DNA from: Megasphaera sp.
GTDB taxonomy: Bacteria; Bacillota; Negativicutes; Veillonellales; Megasphaeraceae
Direction: 5' to 3'
Assembly (NCBI GenBank): GCA_022641375.1
Contig: JALCDF010000002.1
Location: 36,822-100,821, forward strand
DNA length: 64,000 nt
Within the stretch, counting starts at the first letter, position 1. Each line of letters opens with the position of its first letter. The translations under genes were made by a program, and so were the position numbers. This document shows positions 26,562-35,652 of the stretch, piece after piece. The notes under the pieces were generated by a model. It ran no database searches and was not told the origin of the DNA. It worked only from the letters and a program-made list of their open reading frames with translations.

Positions 26562-28137
26562 GAATACCTTTTTACGCGGTGCCATGGTCCTCACGATGGC
26601 CGGTATCGTAGTGAAGATACTGGGGGGTGCCAATCGCATCCTGCTGTCACGCCTGTTGGGCGGTGAAGGCATCGGCTTGTATCAGATGGCCTATCCGGTA
26701 TATATTCTCTTTCTCAGCATTGCCGGAGCCGGTATCCCTATTGCGGTGTCCATCATGGTTGCCGAACAGGCAGCACGGGGCAATTACAGCGGTGTGAAGC
26801 GTATATTCCACGTTACGACGGGAACCATGGCCATTGTGGCTGTGGCCTGTGGTATCGGGATGGCGGCCGGTTCTCAGGCATTGGTCCATTATGGGCTGAT
26901 TCGCGATGAACGGGCTTTATTGGCGCTCATCGTGTTATCTCCGGCGCTGGTCATTTCGATGATGACCTGTTGCTTCCGCGGGTATTTCCAAGGGTTGCAG
27001 ATGATGACGCCGACGGCTGTTTCACAGATGGTGGATCAGTTTGTCCGGGTGTGTACGATGCTTGCCCTGGCCTGGATACTTGTACCGTATGGTCTGGAAA
27101 AGGCCGCTGCCGGCGCTGCTTTTGGTGCGGTGCCCGGTGCTCTGGCCGGCCTGCTGGTTATCTCGCTGTTGTATTATCGTCACAGCCGGCAGGGACTTCC
27201 TACTGACAGCCGGCATTTTCCTGTCCGGCCGGTCGGGTCGGTCTTGAGCCGTCTGGCCGTATTGGCTATTCCGGTAGCAGCTGCCAATATGCTGCTGCCG
27301 GCCGTATCTTCCATTGATGTGTTCATTGTGCCGCAGCGGCTGGAAGCAGCCGGCTACAGCATGCATGAAGTGACGACGATGTTCGGATATCTGACCGGTA
27401 TGGCCAATGGCCTGGTCCAGCTGCCGGCTATTTTGACAATCGCCTTGGCGACCAGTCTGGTACCGGCCGTATCGGCTGCTTTTTCCGGAGGTCATTTTGA
27501 TACGGTGTTGCAGCGGACGCATACGGCGATGCGTATTGCCAATACGATTACCATTCCGGCCTGTCTGGGACTGGCTGTATTAGCGGCACCGATTTCCCAG
27601 CTCCTGTACGCGACAGCTGCGGCCGGACCCGCTATTTCGGTCCTGTCCATTGCGGTATTTCTTATCGGGCTGCAACAAATTACCAGCGGCCTTCTTCAGG
27701 GCATGGGGCATACGGCTATTCCTTTGTTCAATATGGCGGCTGCCGCTGTCATCAAAATCGTCCTGAGCTGGCACCTGACGGCCATTCCCTGGCTGGCAGA
27801 AGTCGGTGCGGCCTGGGCAACGGATGCGTATCTGGCAGTTGCGACCATACTGAATCTGTATTTCGCTCACCGGTATATCCGGTACAGCGTACAGGCTTCC
27901 TATATTGGCAAGTTGTTCCTGGCGGCAGCGGCGATGGCCGGTACTGCCTGGATCCTGTATAATGGGACAGTGCCCGTGTTGGGCAATGGCCTGGCAACAG
28001 TGCTGGCGATGGTGCTGGCTGCTGTCATCTATGTAATCTGTTTATTTGTGTTTCGGGCGATTTCGGCCGAAGATGTTGCCCGCATTCCTGTTATTGGGAC
28101 AAAAATAGCCCCTGTTGCCAAACGATTAGGGAAATAA
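26554..28137 (+). CDS. SpoVB/MurJ-like lipid flippase (MOP superfamily)
   Basis: 527-residue polytopic membrane protein, about 14 spans. The start GAMVLTMAGIVVKILGGANRILLSRLLGGEGIGLYQMAY is the signature of the SpoVB/YtgP/YkvU group of Firmicute oligosaccharidyl-lipid flippases, which include lipid II flippases. In a non-obviously spore-forming context a peptidoglycan precursor role is likely. ATG 26554 with AAAGGGGAA 8 bases upstream is preferred over ATG 26548. It overlaps mfd, an order common in Firmicutes. Confidence 0.87.
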   Translation: MVKNTFLRGAMVLTMAGIVVKILGGANRILLSRLLGGEGIGLYQMAYPVYILFLSIAGAGIPIAVSIMVAEQAARGNYSGVKRIFHVTTGTMAIVAVACGIGMAAGSQALVHYGLIRDERALLALIVLSPALVISMMTCCFRGYFQGLQMMTPTAVSQMVDQFVRVCTMLALAWILVPYGLEKAAAGAAFGAVPGALAGLLVISLLYYRHSRQGLPTDSRHFPVRPVGSVLSRLAVLAIPVAAANMLLPAVSSIDVFIVPQRLEAAGYSMHEVTTMFGYLTGMANGLVQLPAILTIALATSLVPAVSAAFSGGHFDTVLQRTHTAMRIANTITIPACLGLAVLAAPISQLLYATAAAGPAISVLSIAVFLIGLQQITSGLLQGMGHTAIPLFNMAAAAVIKIVLSWHLTAIPWLAEVGAAWATDAYLAVATILNLYFAHRYIRYSVQASYIGKLFLAAAAMAGTAWILYNGTVPVLGNGLATVLAMVLAAVIYVICLFVFRAISAEDVARIPVIGTKIAPVAKRLGK

Positions 28138-28162
28138 CAGCGCTGCTCGGAAAGGAGTATGG

Positions 28163-29197
28163 ATGGGTTCGATTGAAATTATCCCGTTGGGGACTGATAA
28201 TACAGTAGAACATTTTACGGCGGACGGAAAATCGTTTGAGGAAACGTATGCACCTGTCGCAGCCGAATTAATACGTTTGAGCCGTACACGCGATGTTGTC
28301 CATACGGTGATGGGAGGTCCGGCGATAGCCGGGCAGATGTGTGCTCTGATCGATAAGGCGAAACAAAAAGAGCAGATGCCTTTTGATATAACTCCCATCG
28401 TGGACGTTATGTCCAGTCTGCGCGGCCCGCAGGGATGCCCCTGGGATAAAGCGCAGACGCATCGCTCGTTGCGCCGGTATTTACTGGAAGAAGTCTATGA
28501 AATGCTGGATGCAATCGATAATGACGATAATGAGGGCATTTGTGAGGAATTAGGCGATATCTTGTACCAAATCGTGATTCATGCCCGCATAGGTGAAGAA
28601 AAAGGCCTGTTTTCCGCTCAAAATATCGTTACCAGCATCACCAAAAAGATGATTCGTCGCCATCCGCATGTTTTTGGTGAAAAAAGGCTTGAAAACACAG
28701 GCCTGTCTATGGTAAACTGGGATAGATTAAAGCAAGGCGAACACCGCCAGCAACATAAACATTTGTTGGATGGTGTGGTAAAAGGGCTCCCATCACTCCT
28801 TCAGTCCTATAAGTTACAGGAGAAGTCAGCTAAGGTTGGGTTTGAATGGAAACATACCGAGGACGTATGGAATAAGTTCTGTGAAGAATGGCAGGAATTT
28901 ATCGAAGCCGTTAGTGAACGGGATGAGGTCCATATGGAAGAAGAAGCCGGAGATGTCCTGTTTGTCTTTGCTAATCTATGCAGGCGCTATCATATAGAGC
29001 CGGAATGTGCGTTACATCGTGCTAACAGCAAATTCCGCCGCCGCTTTTCTTATGTGGAAGATTGTGTCCGCCGGTCGTCAAGGCAGTGGCAAGATTTCAC
29101 GCTGGACGAGCTAAATGTTTTTTGGCAGGAAGCCAAGGAGCAGGAAAGGCACGAACCGCATTCGAGTGCGGTCGATGCTGTCAGCCGGAAATTATAG
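28163..29197 (+). CDS. mazG: MazG nucleotide pyrophosphohydrolase with eroded YabN-type N-terminus
   Basis: Hydrolyses (d)NTPs to monophosphates, limiting mis-incorporation. Two MazG domains are present: [25 protein letters not shown] with EELGDILYQ near residue 130, and a second with [15 protein letters not shown] near 255. Upstream of them are about 75 residues ([37 protein letters not shown]) that match pieces of the tetrapyrrole-methylase domain of Bacillus YabN, which is about 220 residues. So the methylase domain is collapsed and surely inactive. Start ATG 28163 follows GGAAAGGAG. Confidence 0.9.
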   Translation: MGSIEIIPLGTDNTVEHFTADGKSFEETYAPVAAELIRLSRTRDVVHTVMGGPAIAGQMCALIDKAKQKEQMPFDITPIVDVMSSLRGPQGCPWDKAQTHRSLRRYLLEEVYEMLDAIDNDDNEGICEELGDILYQIVIHARIGEEKGLFSAQNIVTSITKKMIRRHPHVFGEKRLENTGLSMVNWDRLKQGEHRQQHKHLLDGVVKGLPSLLQSYKLQEKSAKVGFEWKHTEDVWNKFCEEWQEFIEAVSERDEVHMEEEAGDVLFVFANLCRRYHIEPECALHRANSKFRRRFSYVEDCVRRSSRQWQDFTLDELNVFWQEAKEQERHEPHSSAVDAVSRKL

Positions 29198-29225
29198 ATG
29201 TAACTTATTTAAAGGAGGACTTGTA

Positions 29226-29504
29226 ATGAATAAAACAGAATTAATTGCTAATGTCGCTCAGAAATCAGACTTGACAAAAAAAGATGCTGAAAAAGCGGTA
29301 AAAGCTGTATTTGAATCGATCAGCGAAAGTCTTGTAGAAGGCGATAAAGTACAGATTATCGGTTTTGGTACCTTTGAAGTACGCCAGCGCAAAGCCCGCG
29401 AAGGCCGTAATCCCCGTAACAATGAACCGATTCAGATCGAAGCTTCTAAAACCCCGGCATTCAAAGCTGGCAAGCAACTGAAAGACTTGGTCAACAATAA
29501 ATAA
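29226..29504 (+). CDS. hup: HU family DNA-binding protein
   Basis: 92-residue nucleoid protein that bends DNA as a dimer. [25 protein letters not shown] forms the dimerisation helices, and [19 protein letters not shown] is the HU/IHF arm signature. ATG 29226 is set by an AAAGGAGG site at 29212-29219; a longer frame reaching into mazG is spurious. The mazG-HU order is common in Firmicutes. A terminator follows at once. Confidence 0.96.
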   Translation: MNKTELIANVAQKSDLTKKDAEKAVKAVFESISESLVEGDKVQIIGFGTFEVRQRKAREGRNPRNNEPIQIEASKTPAFKAGKQLKDLVNNK

Positions 29505-29513
29505 AGAATTGCG

Positions 29514-29541
29514 AAGGGCCGGCAGCAGTTCGGCCCTTTTC
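29514..29541 (+). terminator. Terminator after HU
   Basis: 8-bp stem AAGGGCCG/CGGCCCTT with a 9-base loop and T-rich tail, 10 bases after the HU stop. Confidence 0.9.
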
Positions 29542-29566
29542 TAACATTTAAAAAGAGGGAACAGAC

Positions 29567-30724
29567 ATGGCGAAGAAAAAAATATTGATTATGTCGGCAT
29601 CTATCGGTACGGGACATACACAAGCCGCTCGAGCTATAGAAGAACAGTTAAAATCCCTGTCAGAAGAATGCGATGTAGAACATGTCGATTTCTTATCTAA
29701 TGATGTCCTGTCCATCGATAATATTGTCAAGGAAACCTATATCAAAATCCTGGATTTATTCCCCATGTTATATGACCTGATGTATTATTCATCACAGGGA
29801 TATAAGAAGGGAATGGTCGTCAAGACGCTGATTGCCTGGGGATTGAAACGGCGGATGCTGCGTTTCTTAGCAGAAAAACAACCGGATCTCCTTATTTTTA
29901 CGCATCCGTTTCCTGCCGGAGCGGCGGCGCTCCTTAAACGGCAGCACCGTCTCAATATTCCGATTGTCGGGGTCATTACGGATTTTGCGATTCACCAGTT
30001 ATGGGTATATCCGCAAATGGATATGTACTGTGTAGCTGCATCGCAAATCAAGGACCTGCTCATGCAGCAGCGGATTCGTCCGGAACGCATTGTCGTTTCC
30101 GGTATACCGGTCCGGGCTGCGTTCCAGGGAACGCGCTGGCATTGGGATCAAGCCCATCAGCAGGATAAAAACGTGCTCATCATGGGAGGCGGTCTGGGAA
30201 TGGGTTCCATTAAAGAATCTTTGACTATGCTCGACCATATTGATAGTATAGACAGCTTTACCGTCGTGACCGGATATAATGCGGATTTATATGATCAGCT
30301 TTGTCAGATGCAAAAATATTTTCGGCATCCGGTGAATGTCTATGGCTATACCAATCATATTTCGGAATTGATGGTACAGTCCTCCCTCTTAGTAACTAAG
30401 CCGGGAGCGCTGACTTGTACGGAGGCGGCTTCCCTGCAGGTACCGATGGTACTGTTCAGTCCGATACCGGGGCAGGAAGAAGAAAATGCTACGTATATGC
30501 AGCAAAAAGGGTGTGCCCGCTGGGTCAAGGATCAGGATGACCTGGTCGTTGCCGTAGCGGAACTGATGACGCATCCCGATGAGCTCTGTACGATGTCACG
30601 GGCTGGTCTGGCCTGTCATCGTGACGGTGCCCGCATAATCGCCAACAGGACATTGCAGCTGCTGTATCCGCAGCGTGCAACCGCGGATGTACCGAATCAG
30701 CAATGCTCCAACGCATCGGTTTAA
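29567..30724 (+). CDS. Diacylglycerol glycosyltransferase-like protein (MGDG synthase/UgtP family, GT28)
   Basis: 385 residues, peripheral membrane. The MGDG synthase N-terminal domain is seen in ILIMSASIGTGHTQAARAIEEQL and the LYDLMYYSSQGYK region; the GT28 nucleotide-sugar half has VLIMGGGLGMGSIKESL, YTNHISELM and the donor-binding VTKPGALTCTEAASLQVPMVL. It likely transfers a sugar to diacylglycerol or a similar lipid; substrate not determined. An own AAAGAGGGA site precedes ATG 29567, after the HU terminator. Confidence 0.85.
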   Translation: MAKKKILIMSASIGTGHTQAARAIEEQLKSLSEECDVEHVDFLSNDVLSIDNIVKETYIKILDLFPMLYDLMYYSSQGYKKGMVVKTLIAWGLKRRMLRFLAEKQPDLLIFTHPFPAGAAALLKRQHRLNIPIVGVITDFAIHQLWVYPQMDMYCVAASQIKDLLMQQRIRPERIVVSGIPVRAAFQGTRWHWDQAHQQDKNVLIMGGGLGMGSIKESLTMLDHIDSIDSFTVVTGYNADLYDQLCQMQKYFRHPVNVYGYTNHISELMVQSSLLVTKPGALTCTEAASLQVPMVLFSPIPGQEEENATYMQQKGCARWVKDQDDLVVAVAELMTHPDELCTMSRAGLACHRDGARIIANRTLQLLYPQRATADVPNQQCSNASV

Positions 30725-30726
30725 TC

Positions 30727-30775
30727 ATACCGGAACGGCATGGGACCTTTGGTCTTGCCGTGTCCGGTATTTTTT
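30727..30775 (+). terminator. Terminator after the lipid glycosyltransferase
   Basis: Stem ATACCGGAACGGCA/TGCCGTGTCCGGTAT with one bulged G, an extra inner GACC/GGTC pairing, and a TTTTTT tail. Confidence 0.88.
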
Positions 30776-30799
30776 ATAATGACAGTGAGGTGAAACATT

Positions 30800-32125
30800 A
30801 TGAGACGAAAACAGACCCGGCGCAAAACGGATGGAGCGCTCATCCGCCCGTTAAGTGTCTTATTTTTATTGATAGCTCTTTGTGTTGGTGCCTATTGGAA
30901 TGTCAATGGGGATACGGTATCGGAACAAATGGCGGATACTAAAATGGTCCATATTGAAGACGGCAGGGATGATGGAAAAGATGTATCCTATACGGATACA
31001 TCCATCGATGTCCAGCGTGCTGTCGATACATGGCTCCAATCCCAGCAGGCCGATGTGAAGACGGTGGATACACAGGAACGGACGGAACAGCGGCGGGCTA
31101 CGGGCGGGACCATTTCCTGGACGACGCGGAGCAAGGAAGTCGTACCGAGCAAGAAATTTACCCGCGAAGATTTAGAGAAACAGCTTGCCAAGAGTAACGG
31201 GAAAGCCGTCCTGTATCGCACGGAAAAGACAAAACATGAGGGCAAAGACGTAACGGAATATGATATTGCCCATTTCAATATGCTGGATAAGGAACAATTA
31301 TATCTGGTCACTGACAAATTATATGTGACAGAACCGGAACAGAAACCCGGTGTCATCCAGAAGCTGAAAGAGCTCATCCTGGGTTCATCCAGCGGTTCCC
31401 TCAAGGACGTGAAAAAAGAAGAAAATGCACCGGCACAATCGAAGGATACACAGAAACATCCGGCGCAGATCAAGGGACGGCTGGCCATCGTCATTGACGA
31501 TTGTGGCAGCAGCATGGATAATTTGAAAAAATTCAACAGTATTCCCATCCCGCTGACCTATGCGGTCATGCCCGATAAGACTCATACGTCGGACAGTGCG
31601 AAGAGCGGTCATGATGCCGGCCGCAAGATTTTTGTCCACATGCCGATGGAACCGTTATCGGTCGCATCATCGGAAAAAGTTTATATTTCCAAAGAGATGG
31701 GCGACAGCAAAATCAAATCCACGGCCAATTCCCTGATCGACCAGGTCCCGTATGCCGTGGGTATGAATAATCATCAGGGATCGGCAGCTACCGCCGATTC
31801 GCGGGTCATGAAAGATGTCATGGCCGTATTGAAGAAACGGAATCTGGCCTATCTGGACAGCCGGACCAATAAAGATTCCGTCGGTGAACAGACAGCCAGT
31901 GCTGCCGGACTGGCGACGACACGGAATAATCTGTTCATCGATAATGATGCCGATGTGGCCTCAGTCAAGAAACGGCTGAAGCAGGCCGGTCAGATTGCCA
32001 AAAATAACGGCAGTGCTGTCGTCATCGGCCATTGCCGCCTGAATACGGCACAGGCTATCAGTGAAATGGTGGACGAACTCCACAGTGAAGGCATCGATAT
32101 TGTCTTTGCGACCGAATTAATGTAA
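30800..32125 (+). CDS. Divergent polysaccharide deacetylase (YibQ family), membrane-anchored
   Basis: 441 residues. A single N-terminal anchor (PLSVLFLLIALCVGAYW) puts the rest in the periplasm. Residues about 30-215 are a poorly conserved charged stretch. The C-terminal half is the divergent polysaccharide deacetylase domain: RLAIVIDDCGSSMDNL, PLTYAVMPDKTHT, FVHMPMEP, GMNNHQGSAAT and DSRTNKDSVG, with AVVIGHCRLNTAQA near the end. These give the Asp/His metal-binding pattern of the family, whose substrate is unknown in most bacteria. GTGAGGTG site upstream of ATG 30800. Confidence 0.86.
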   Translation: MRRKQTRRKTDGALIRPLSVLFLLIALCVGAYWNVNGDTVSEQMADTKMVHIEDGRDDGKDVSYTDTSIDVQRAVDTWLQSQQADVKTVDTQERTEQRRATGGTISWTTRSKEVVPSKKFTREDLEKQLAKSNGKAVLYRTEKTKHEGKDVTEYDIAHFNMLDKEQLYLVTDKLYVTEPEQKPGVIQKLKELILGSSSGSLKDVKKEENAPAQSKDTQKHPAQIKGRLAIVIDDCGSSMDNLKKFNSIPIPLTYAVMPDKTHTSDSAKSGHDAGRKIFVHMPMEPLSVASSEKVYISKEMGDSKIKSTANSLIDQVPYAVGMNNHQGSAATADSRVMKDVMAVLKKRNLAYLDSRTNKDSVGEQTASAAGLATTRNNLFIDNDADVASVKKRLKQAGQIAKNNGSAVVIGHCRLNTAQAISEMVDELHSEGIDIVFATELM

Positions 32126-32140
32126 GAAGGGACCGATAGA

Positions 32141-32917
32141 ATGGACGTATCCAGTATTTCGCCGGGGCTGCTGGCCTTCATCATGGCCGGTGGTTTCCTG
32201 GCTGGTTTTATCGATTCCATCGCCGGCGGCGGGGGATTGATTTCATTGCCGGTGCTCATGGCGGCCGGGTTGCCGCCCCATCTGGCCCTGGGAACCAATA
32301 AATTTGCCGCTACGTTTGGTGCCGTCATGAGTGCCTGGCAGTTTTGGAAAGCCGGCAAAGTCGATTATCATCTCATGAAGAAACTGGTACCGTTTACGCT
32401 GGTCGGAGCCATCCTCGGCTGTGCCGTCATGATCCATATATCGGCAGCCTGGCTGCAGCCTATTATTATCATAGCCCTGGTCGTCACGGCGATTTTTGTA
32501 TTTTCCCGGCGCGGCCTGGGTTCCGGCAGCACGTATGCGGGTGAAACTCGGCATAATCTCATCATAGCAGCTATTGTTGCTGTCAGTATCGGGTTCTACG
32601 ATGGATTTATCGGCCCCGGTACCGGGACCTTTTATATCGTGTTTTTTGCGATGATTGGGTTTGACTTTGTCACTGCGGCGGGAAATGCCAAGATCCTCAA
32701 TTTGACTAGTAATCTGACAGCATTTGTGCTGTTTATCTATTGGGATACGATTTTGTATGTATATGGGGCAGCGATGGCGGCATCCATATTCTGCGGCGCC
32801 TATTTCGGTTCCCGTCTGGCCATTCGCCGCGGCAGTGGCTTTGTCCGGGTCGTGATGCTGAGTGTGACGGCGCTCCTGATCGGGAAATTACTGGCAAATT
32901 ATTGGGGAATCTTCTGA
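32141..32917 (+). CDS. TSUP family permease (TauE/SafE)
   Basis: 258-residue membrane protein with about eight spans. Family motifs: FLAGFIDSIAGGGGLISLPVLM near the N-terminus with LGTNKFAATFGA, and the second-half repeat GFYDGFIGPGTGTF with AAGNAKILNLTSNL. TSUP members move small anions such as sulfite, sulfoacetate or sulfonates; this one gives no clue to its substrate. It starts 15 bases after the deacetylase gene with AGAAGGGA, so likely cotranscribed. Confidence 0.88.
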   Translation: MDVSSISPGLLAFIMAGGFLAGFIDSIAGGGGLISLPVLMAAGLPPHLALGTNKFAATFGAVMSAWQFWKAGKVDYHLMKKLVPFTLVGAILGCAVMIHISAAWLQPIIIIALVVTAIFVFSRRGLGSGSTYAGETRHNLIIAAIVAVSIGFYDGFIGPGTGTFYIVFFAMIGFDFVTAAGNAKILNLTSNLTAFVLFIYWDTILYVYGAAMAASIFCGAYFGSRLAIRRGSGFVRVVMLSVTALLIGKLLANYWGIF

Positions 32918-32955
32918 TAGTAGATTTCCCGGCCGGATAGAAAGAAGGACATGAA

Positions 32956-33699
32956 ATGAATCATAACGTAGCGTTGATCAGTGGCGGTACATCGGGAATC
33001 GGACTGGCGACAGCTAAAAAACTGTTATCCCAGGGGTGGAATGTCGTGATTTCCGGTCGCAGCCGCGAGCGGGGAGAGCAGGCATTGCAGTATCTTGGCG
33101 AGATCGGCCGGACAGCCTATGTCTGTGGTGATGTGAGCCGTGATGAAGATTGTGCCCGCATGGCCGCGGCGACAATCCGCCGATTCGGCCGTCTCGACGG
33201 GCTGGTGACTGCTGCCGGCTATTATGAAGAAAAACTGTTGGAACAGGTGACTCCGGTGGATATACAGCATATGTTTGCCGTCAACGTCTATGGCACGATG
33301 TATTTGTGTCAGCACTGCCTGCCGTATCTGAAATCGTCCGGCGGCGCTGTCGTTACGGTCAGCAGTGATGCCGGCCTGCAGGGCAACATTGCCTGCTCCG
33401 TATATGGTGCGACAAAAGGAGCGGTCATCGCGTTCACCAAATCACTGGCGCTGGAAATGGCACCACACGATGTCCGGGTCAACGTCGTTTGTCCCGGTGA
33501 TGTAAAAACCCCGCTGCTGGACCGGCAGATGGCTGCCGATCAGACCGTGACGGAAGAATCTATCAAACAGAATTATCCCTTATACCGGATTTGTACGGCG
33601 GCGGAAGTAGCCAATGCCATCGCGTTCCTACTCAGCAAAGACGCATCGTATCTTACCGCGGTGGCCCTGCCCGTTGACGGCGGCCTCACGAGCTGGTGA
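32956..33699 (+). CDS. Short-chain dehydrogenase/reductase (SDR)
   Basis: 247 residues, classical SDR. NAD(P)-binding TSGIGLAT-type loop in ALISGGTSGIGLATAKKL, the structural TAAGYYEE in place of NNAG, catalytic Ser in VVTVSSDAGLQG, YxxxK as YGATKGA near residue 155, and the C-terminal DASYLTAVALPVDGGLTSW. The closest general type is 3-oxoacyl-ACP reductase-like or glucose dehydrogenase-like; substrate unknown. It begins 38 bases after the permease. Confidence 0.87.
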   Translation: MNHNVALISGGTSGIGLATAKKLLSQGWNVVISGRSRERGEQALQYLGEIGRTAYVCGDVSRDEDCARMAAATIRRFGRLDGLVTAAGYYEEKLLEQVTPVDIQHMFAVNVYGTMYLCQHCLPYLKSSGGAVVTVSSDAGLQGNIACSVYGATKGAVIAFTKSLALEMAPHDVRVNVVCPGDVKTPLLDRQMAADQTVTEESIKQNYPLYRICTAAEVANAIAFLLSKDASYLTAVALPVDGGLTSW

Positions 33700-33738
33700 A
33701 GAAGAAGAGTACATTTTGTCACAGCTTGGTGCAAGGGT

Positions 33739-33767
33739 TTGACAATGCCGTAAAAACATGGGAAAAT
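33739..33767 (+). promoter_or_regulatory. Candidate promoter upstream of the DUF697-like gene
   Basis: TTGACA at 33739-33744, 17-base spacer, then GAAAAT at 33762-33767. The -35 box is perfect, the -10 weaker. Confidence 0.5.
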
Positions 33768-33809
33768 GATAGTAATATACATTAGTATAACGATATGGGG
33801 GTGCAGAAT

Positions 33810-34688
33810 ATGACAGAAGAAACGAAAACAATGGAACAATTACAGGAAGAAATAGCAAAATTGCAACAGGAAGTCATAGATTTGAAAAACCAGGCTTCAC
33901 AAGCAGGGGAACAACCAGCTGACAGCGACCAGGCTGCATTGGAAGTCATCAAAAAAATTGATGAATCAACAGAAGATGTGGATTTGAAGGTAGAAACATT
34001 ATGCCGCTGGGCTGCTGCCCGGGCCGGTGCTATCGTAGTAGCCCCGCTCGTCGGAACAGTGGCACTGATGGCCAATGAAGTATATCTTGTCGGTCGTATT
34101 GCCAAGATTTATGACGTAAAATTGAGTGAAAAAGCACTGATTGCTTTTCTCGGTGCCATGGGCAGCCGGATGGCTGGTAACCTGCTGACGACACTGATCC
34201 CGTTCAGTGCTATCCAGGTCCCCGTAGCCGTCGGTATCACCTACAGCCTGGGCCGTGTTACCCAGCGCTGGCTCAAGGACGGTATGCCTACCGATATGGG
34301 CCCCTATGTGGACATGATGGGTGAATGGAAAGATAAAGCTAAAGAACAGGTGGATAAGCTCCGTGAAAATCCCCTGAAAAACGTGCCTCTGGGTGATGAA
34401 ACCATCGACTTCATGAAAAAATGGGGCGATGCAGCCAAGGACAAATTGGAAGATGTCAAAGAAAAAAGCCAGGAATTATATCAGAATGTACGGCATCAGC
34501 ATGATCTGGTAGAAGAAATCAAAGAAGAAAAAGAAGAAGCCGATGATGCAGCTGCAGTATCGGGTACAGAAGAACAGACGGCGGCAGCAGATACCGCGGC
34601 TCCGGAAGAAACGAAGACAGAACCGACCGTAGAAGATCAGGTAAAAGCAGCGGTCGAAGATGCCAAGACTCCATTAGAAAATAAATAA
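33810..34688 (+). CDS. DUF697-like membrane-associated protein with coiled-coil ends
   Basis: 292 residues. The N-terminal 60 residues are a Glu/Gln-rich coiled coil (MEQLQEEIAKLQQEVIDLKN). Residues about 75-155 hold two hydrophobic stretches with VAPLVGTVALMANEVYLVGRIAKIYDVKLSE and IQVPVAVGITYSLGRVTQRW, resembling the DUF697/YcjF pattern. The C-terminal third is highly acidic and Ala-rich. Function unknown. ATG 33810 with a GGGGGTG site is preferred to ATG 33795. A YkvA-like gene follows after 16 bases. Confidence 0.6.
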   Translation: MTEETKTMEQLQEEIAKLQQEVIDLKNQASQAGEQPADSDQAALEVIKKIDESTEDVDLKVETLCRWAAARAGAIVVAPLVGTVALMANEVYLVGRIAKIYDVKLSEKALIAFLGAMGSRMAGNLLTTLIPFSAIQVPVAVGITYSLGRVTQRWLKDGMPTDMGPYVDMMGEWKDKAKEQVDKLRENPLKNVPLGDETIDFMKKWGDAAKDKLEDVKEKSQELYQNVRHQHDLVEEIKEEKEEADDAAAVSGTEEQTAAADTAAPEETKTEPTVEDQVKAAVEDAKTPLENK

Positions 34689-34704
34689 CAGAAGGTGAAT
34701 GGCT

Positions 34705-35043
34705 ATGTGGAAAATCCTTTCGTTTTTTGCACGCTTTTATACGCCGGGAAAATTCGTTCGCTTTATTCAGACGACAACCCATAAAGTTCATTTCATTCCT
34801 TCGATGCTGGCGTTGTATTATTGCCTGCAGGATAAAGATACGCCTAAATTTGTCAAATTGGCGGTCATGGGGGCGCTGGGATATGTCATCCTGCCGTTGG
34901 ATTTGATACCGGATATTTTCCCCGGTCTGGGATGGCTGGATGATGCTGCTGTCATTACAGCGGCAATGCGCCTGGCCGGTGCTTACATTAAACCGGAACA
35001 CAAAGAAAAAGTACGCCATATCATTCCGTTTGCCAAGGTATAG
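34705..35043 (+). CDS. YkvA family protein (DUF1232)
   Basis: 112 residues. The DUF1232 core DTPKFVKLAVMGALGYVILPLDLIPDIFPGLGWLDDAAVI is complete. Family members are small membrane-associated proteins of unknown function. ATG 34705 is chosen because its GAAGGTG site has normal spacing; ATG 34699 is too close. It pairs with the preceding DUF697-like gene, so the two may form one membrane unit. Confidence 0.85.
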   Translation: MWKILSFFARFYTPGKFVRFIQTTTHKVHFIPSMLALYYCLQDKDTPKFVKLAVMGALGYVILPLDLIPDIFPGLGWLDDAAVITAAMRLAGAYIKPEHKEKVRHIIPFAKV

Positions 35044-35049
35044 CGGAGT

Positions 35050-35083
35050 AACAATTCCAACAGTTTCCTGTTGGAATTGTTTG
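35050..35083 (+). terminator. Terminator after ykvA-like gene
   Basis: Perfect 14-bp stem AACAATTCCAACAG with its complement (35068-35081), TTTC loop, short T-rich tail. Confidence 0.75.
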
Positions 35084-35141
35084 CGTTTGGAATCAGTAAA
35101 AAAATAACTGAGCCGGAACGTCCGGTTTTCTTTATTTTCCT

Positions 35142-35170
35142 TTGACAAATATACTTGTACATCGTAAAAT
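35142..35170 (+). promoter_or_regulatory. Promoter for ybgC-murI
   Basis: TTGACA at 35142-35147, exact 17-base spacer and TAAAAT at 35165-35170, 36 bases before ybgC. Confidence 0.82.
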
Positions 35171-35205
35171 AAAAGGGTATGTTTATTATTAAAGGAGTCT
35201 GAATT

Positions 35206-35652
35206 ATGATCACTGTTATTGAGAAAGTTCGCTTTTATGAGACCGATATGATGGGCATCGTCCATCACTCCAATCAGATACGCTGGTTTGAAGTAGCGCG
35301 TTGTGAATATCTGCGCCAGGCCGGTATTGATTTGTTTGCACTGATGGATGGCGGGATTACGTTTCCTATCAAACATGTCTCGTGTGAATATATCAGCCCA
35401 ATCAATTACGGCGATACTATTGAGATTACGACATACCTGCATAAGCTGTCGCGTGCTCAGATGGTATTTGCGTACCGTATCAGCAATCAGGAAGACGGTA
35501 CGGTCATGGCGACGGGGATGACACAAAATGTTTTTACGCATAAGAAAGATGGTACCGTAGCCAGACTGGATACGGAAGCGTATGCGAAGTTGAAGAAATG
35601 CTATGAAGAAGACCTGAAAAATCCCCAAACTGGAGGAATGTCCATTGGATAA
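35206..35652 (+). CDS. YbgC/FadM family acyl-CoA thioesterase
   Basis: 148-residue hot-dog fold thioesterase. The opening VRFYETDMMGIVHHSNQIRWFEVARCEYLRQAG contains the 4-hydroxybenzoyl-CoA thioesterase-like catalytic Asp (ETDMMG) and the HHSN segment. It hydrolyses acyl-CoA esters; acyl preference unknown. AAAGGAG site before ATG 35206. Its last codons overlap the murI start by 8 bases. Confidence 0.9.
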   Translation: MITVIEKVRFYETDMMGIVHHSNQIRWFEVARCEYLRQAGIDLFALMDGGITFPIKHVSCEYISPINYGDTIEITTYLHKLSRAQMVFAYRISNQEDGTVMATGMTQNVFTHKKDGTVARLDTEAYAKLKKCYEEDLKNPQTGGMSIG

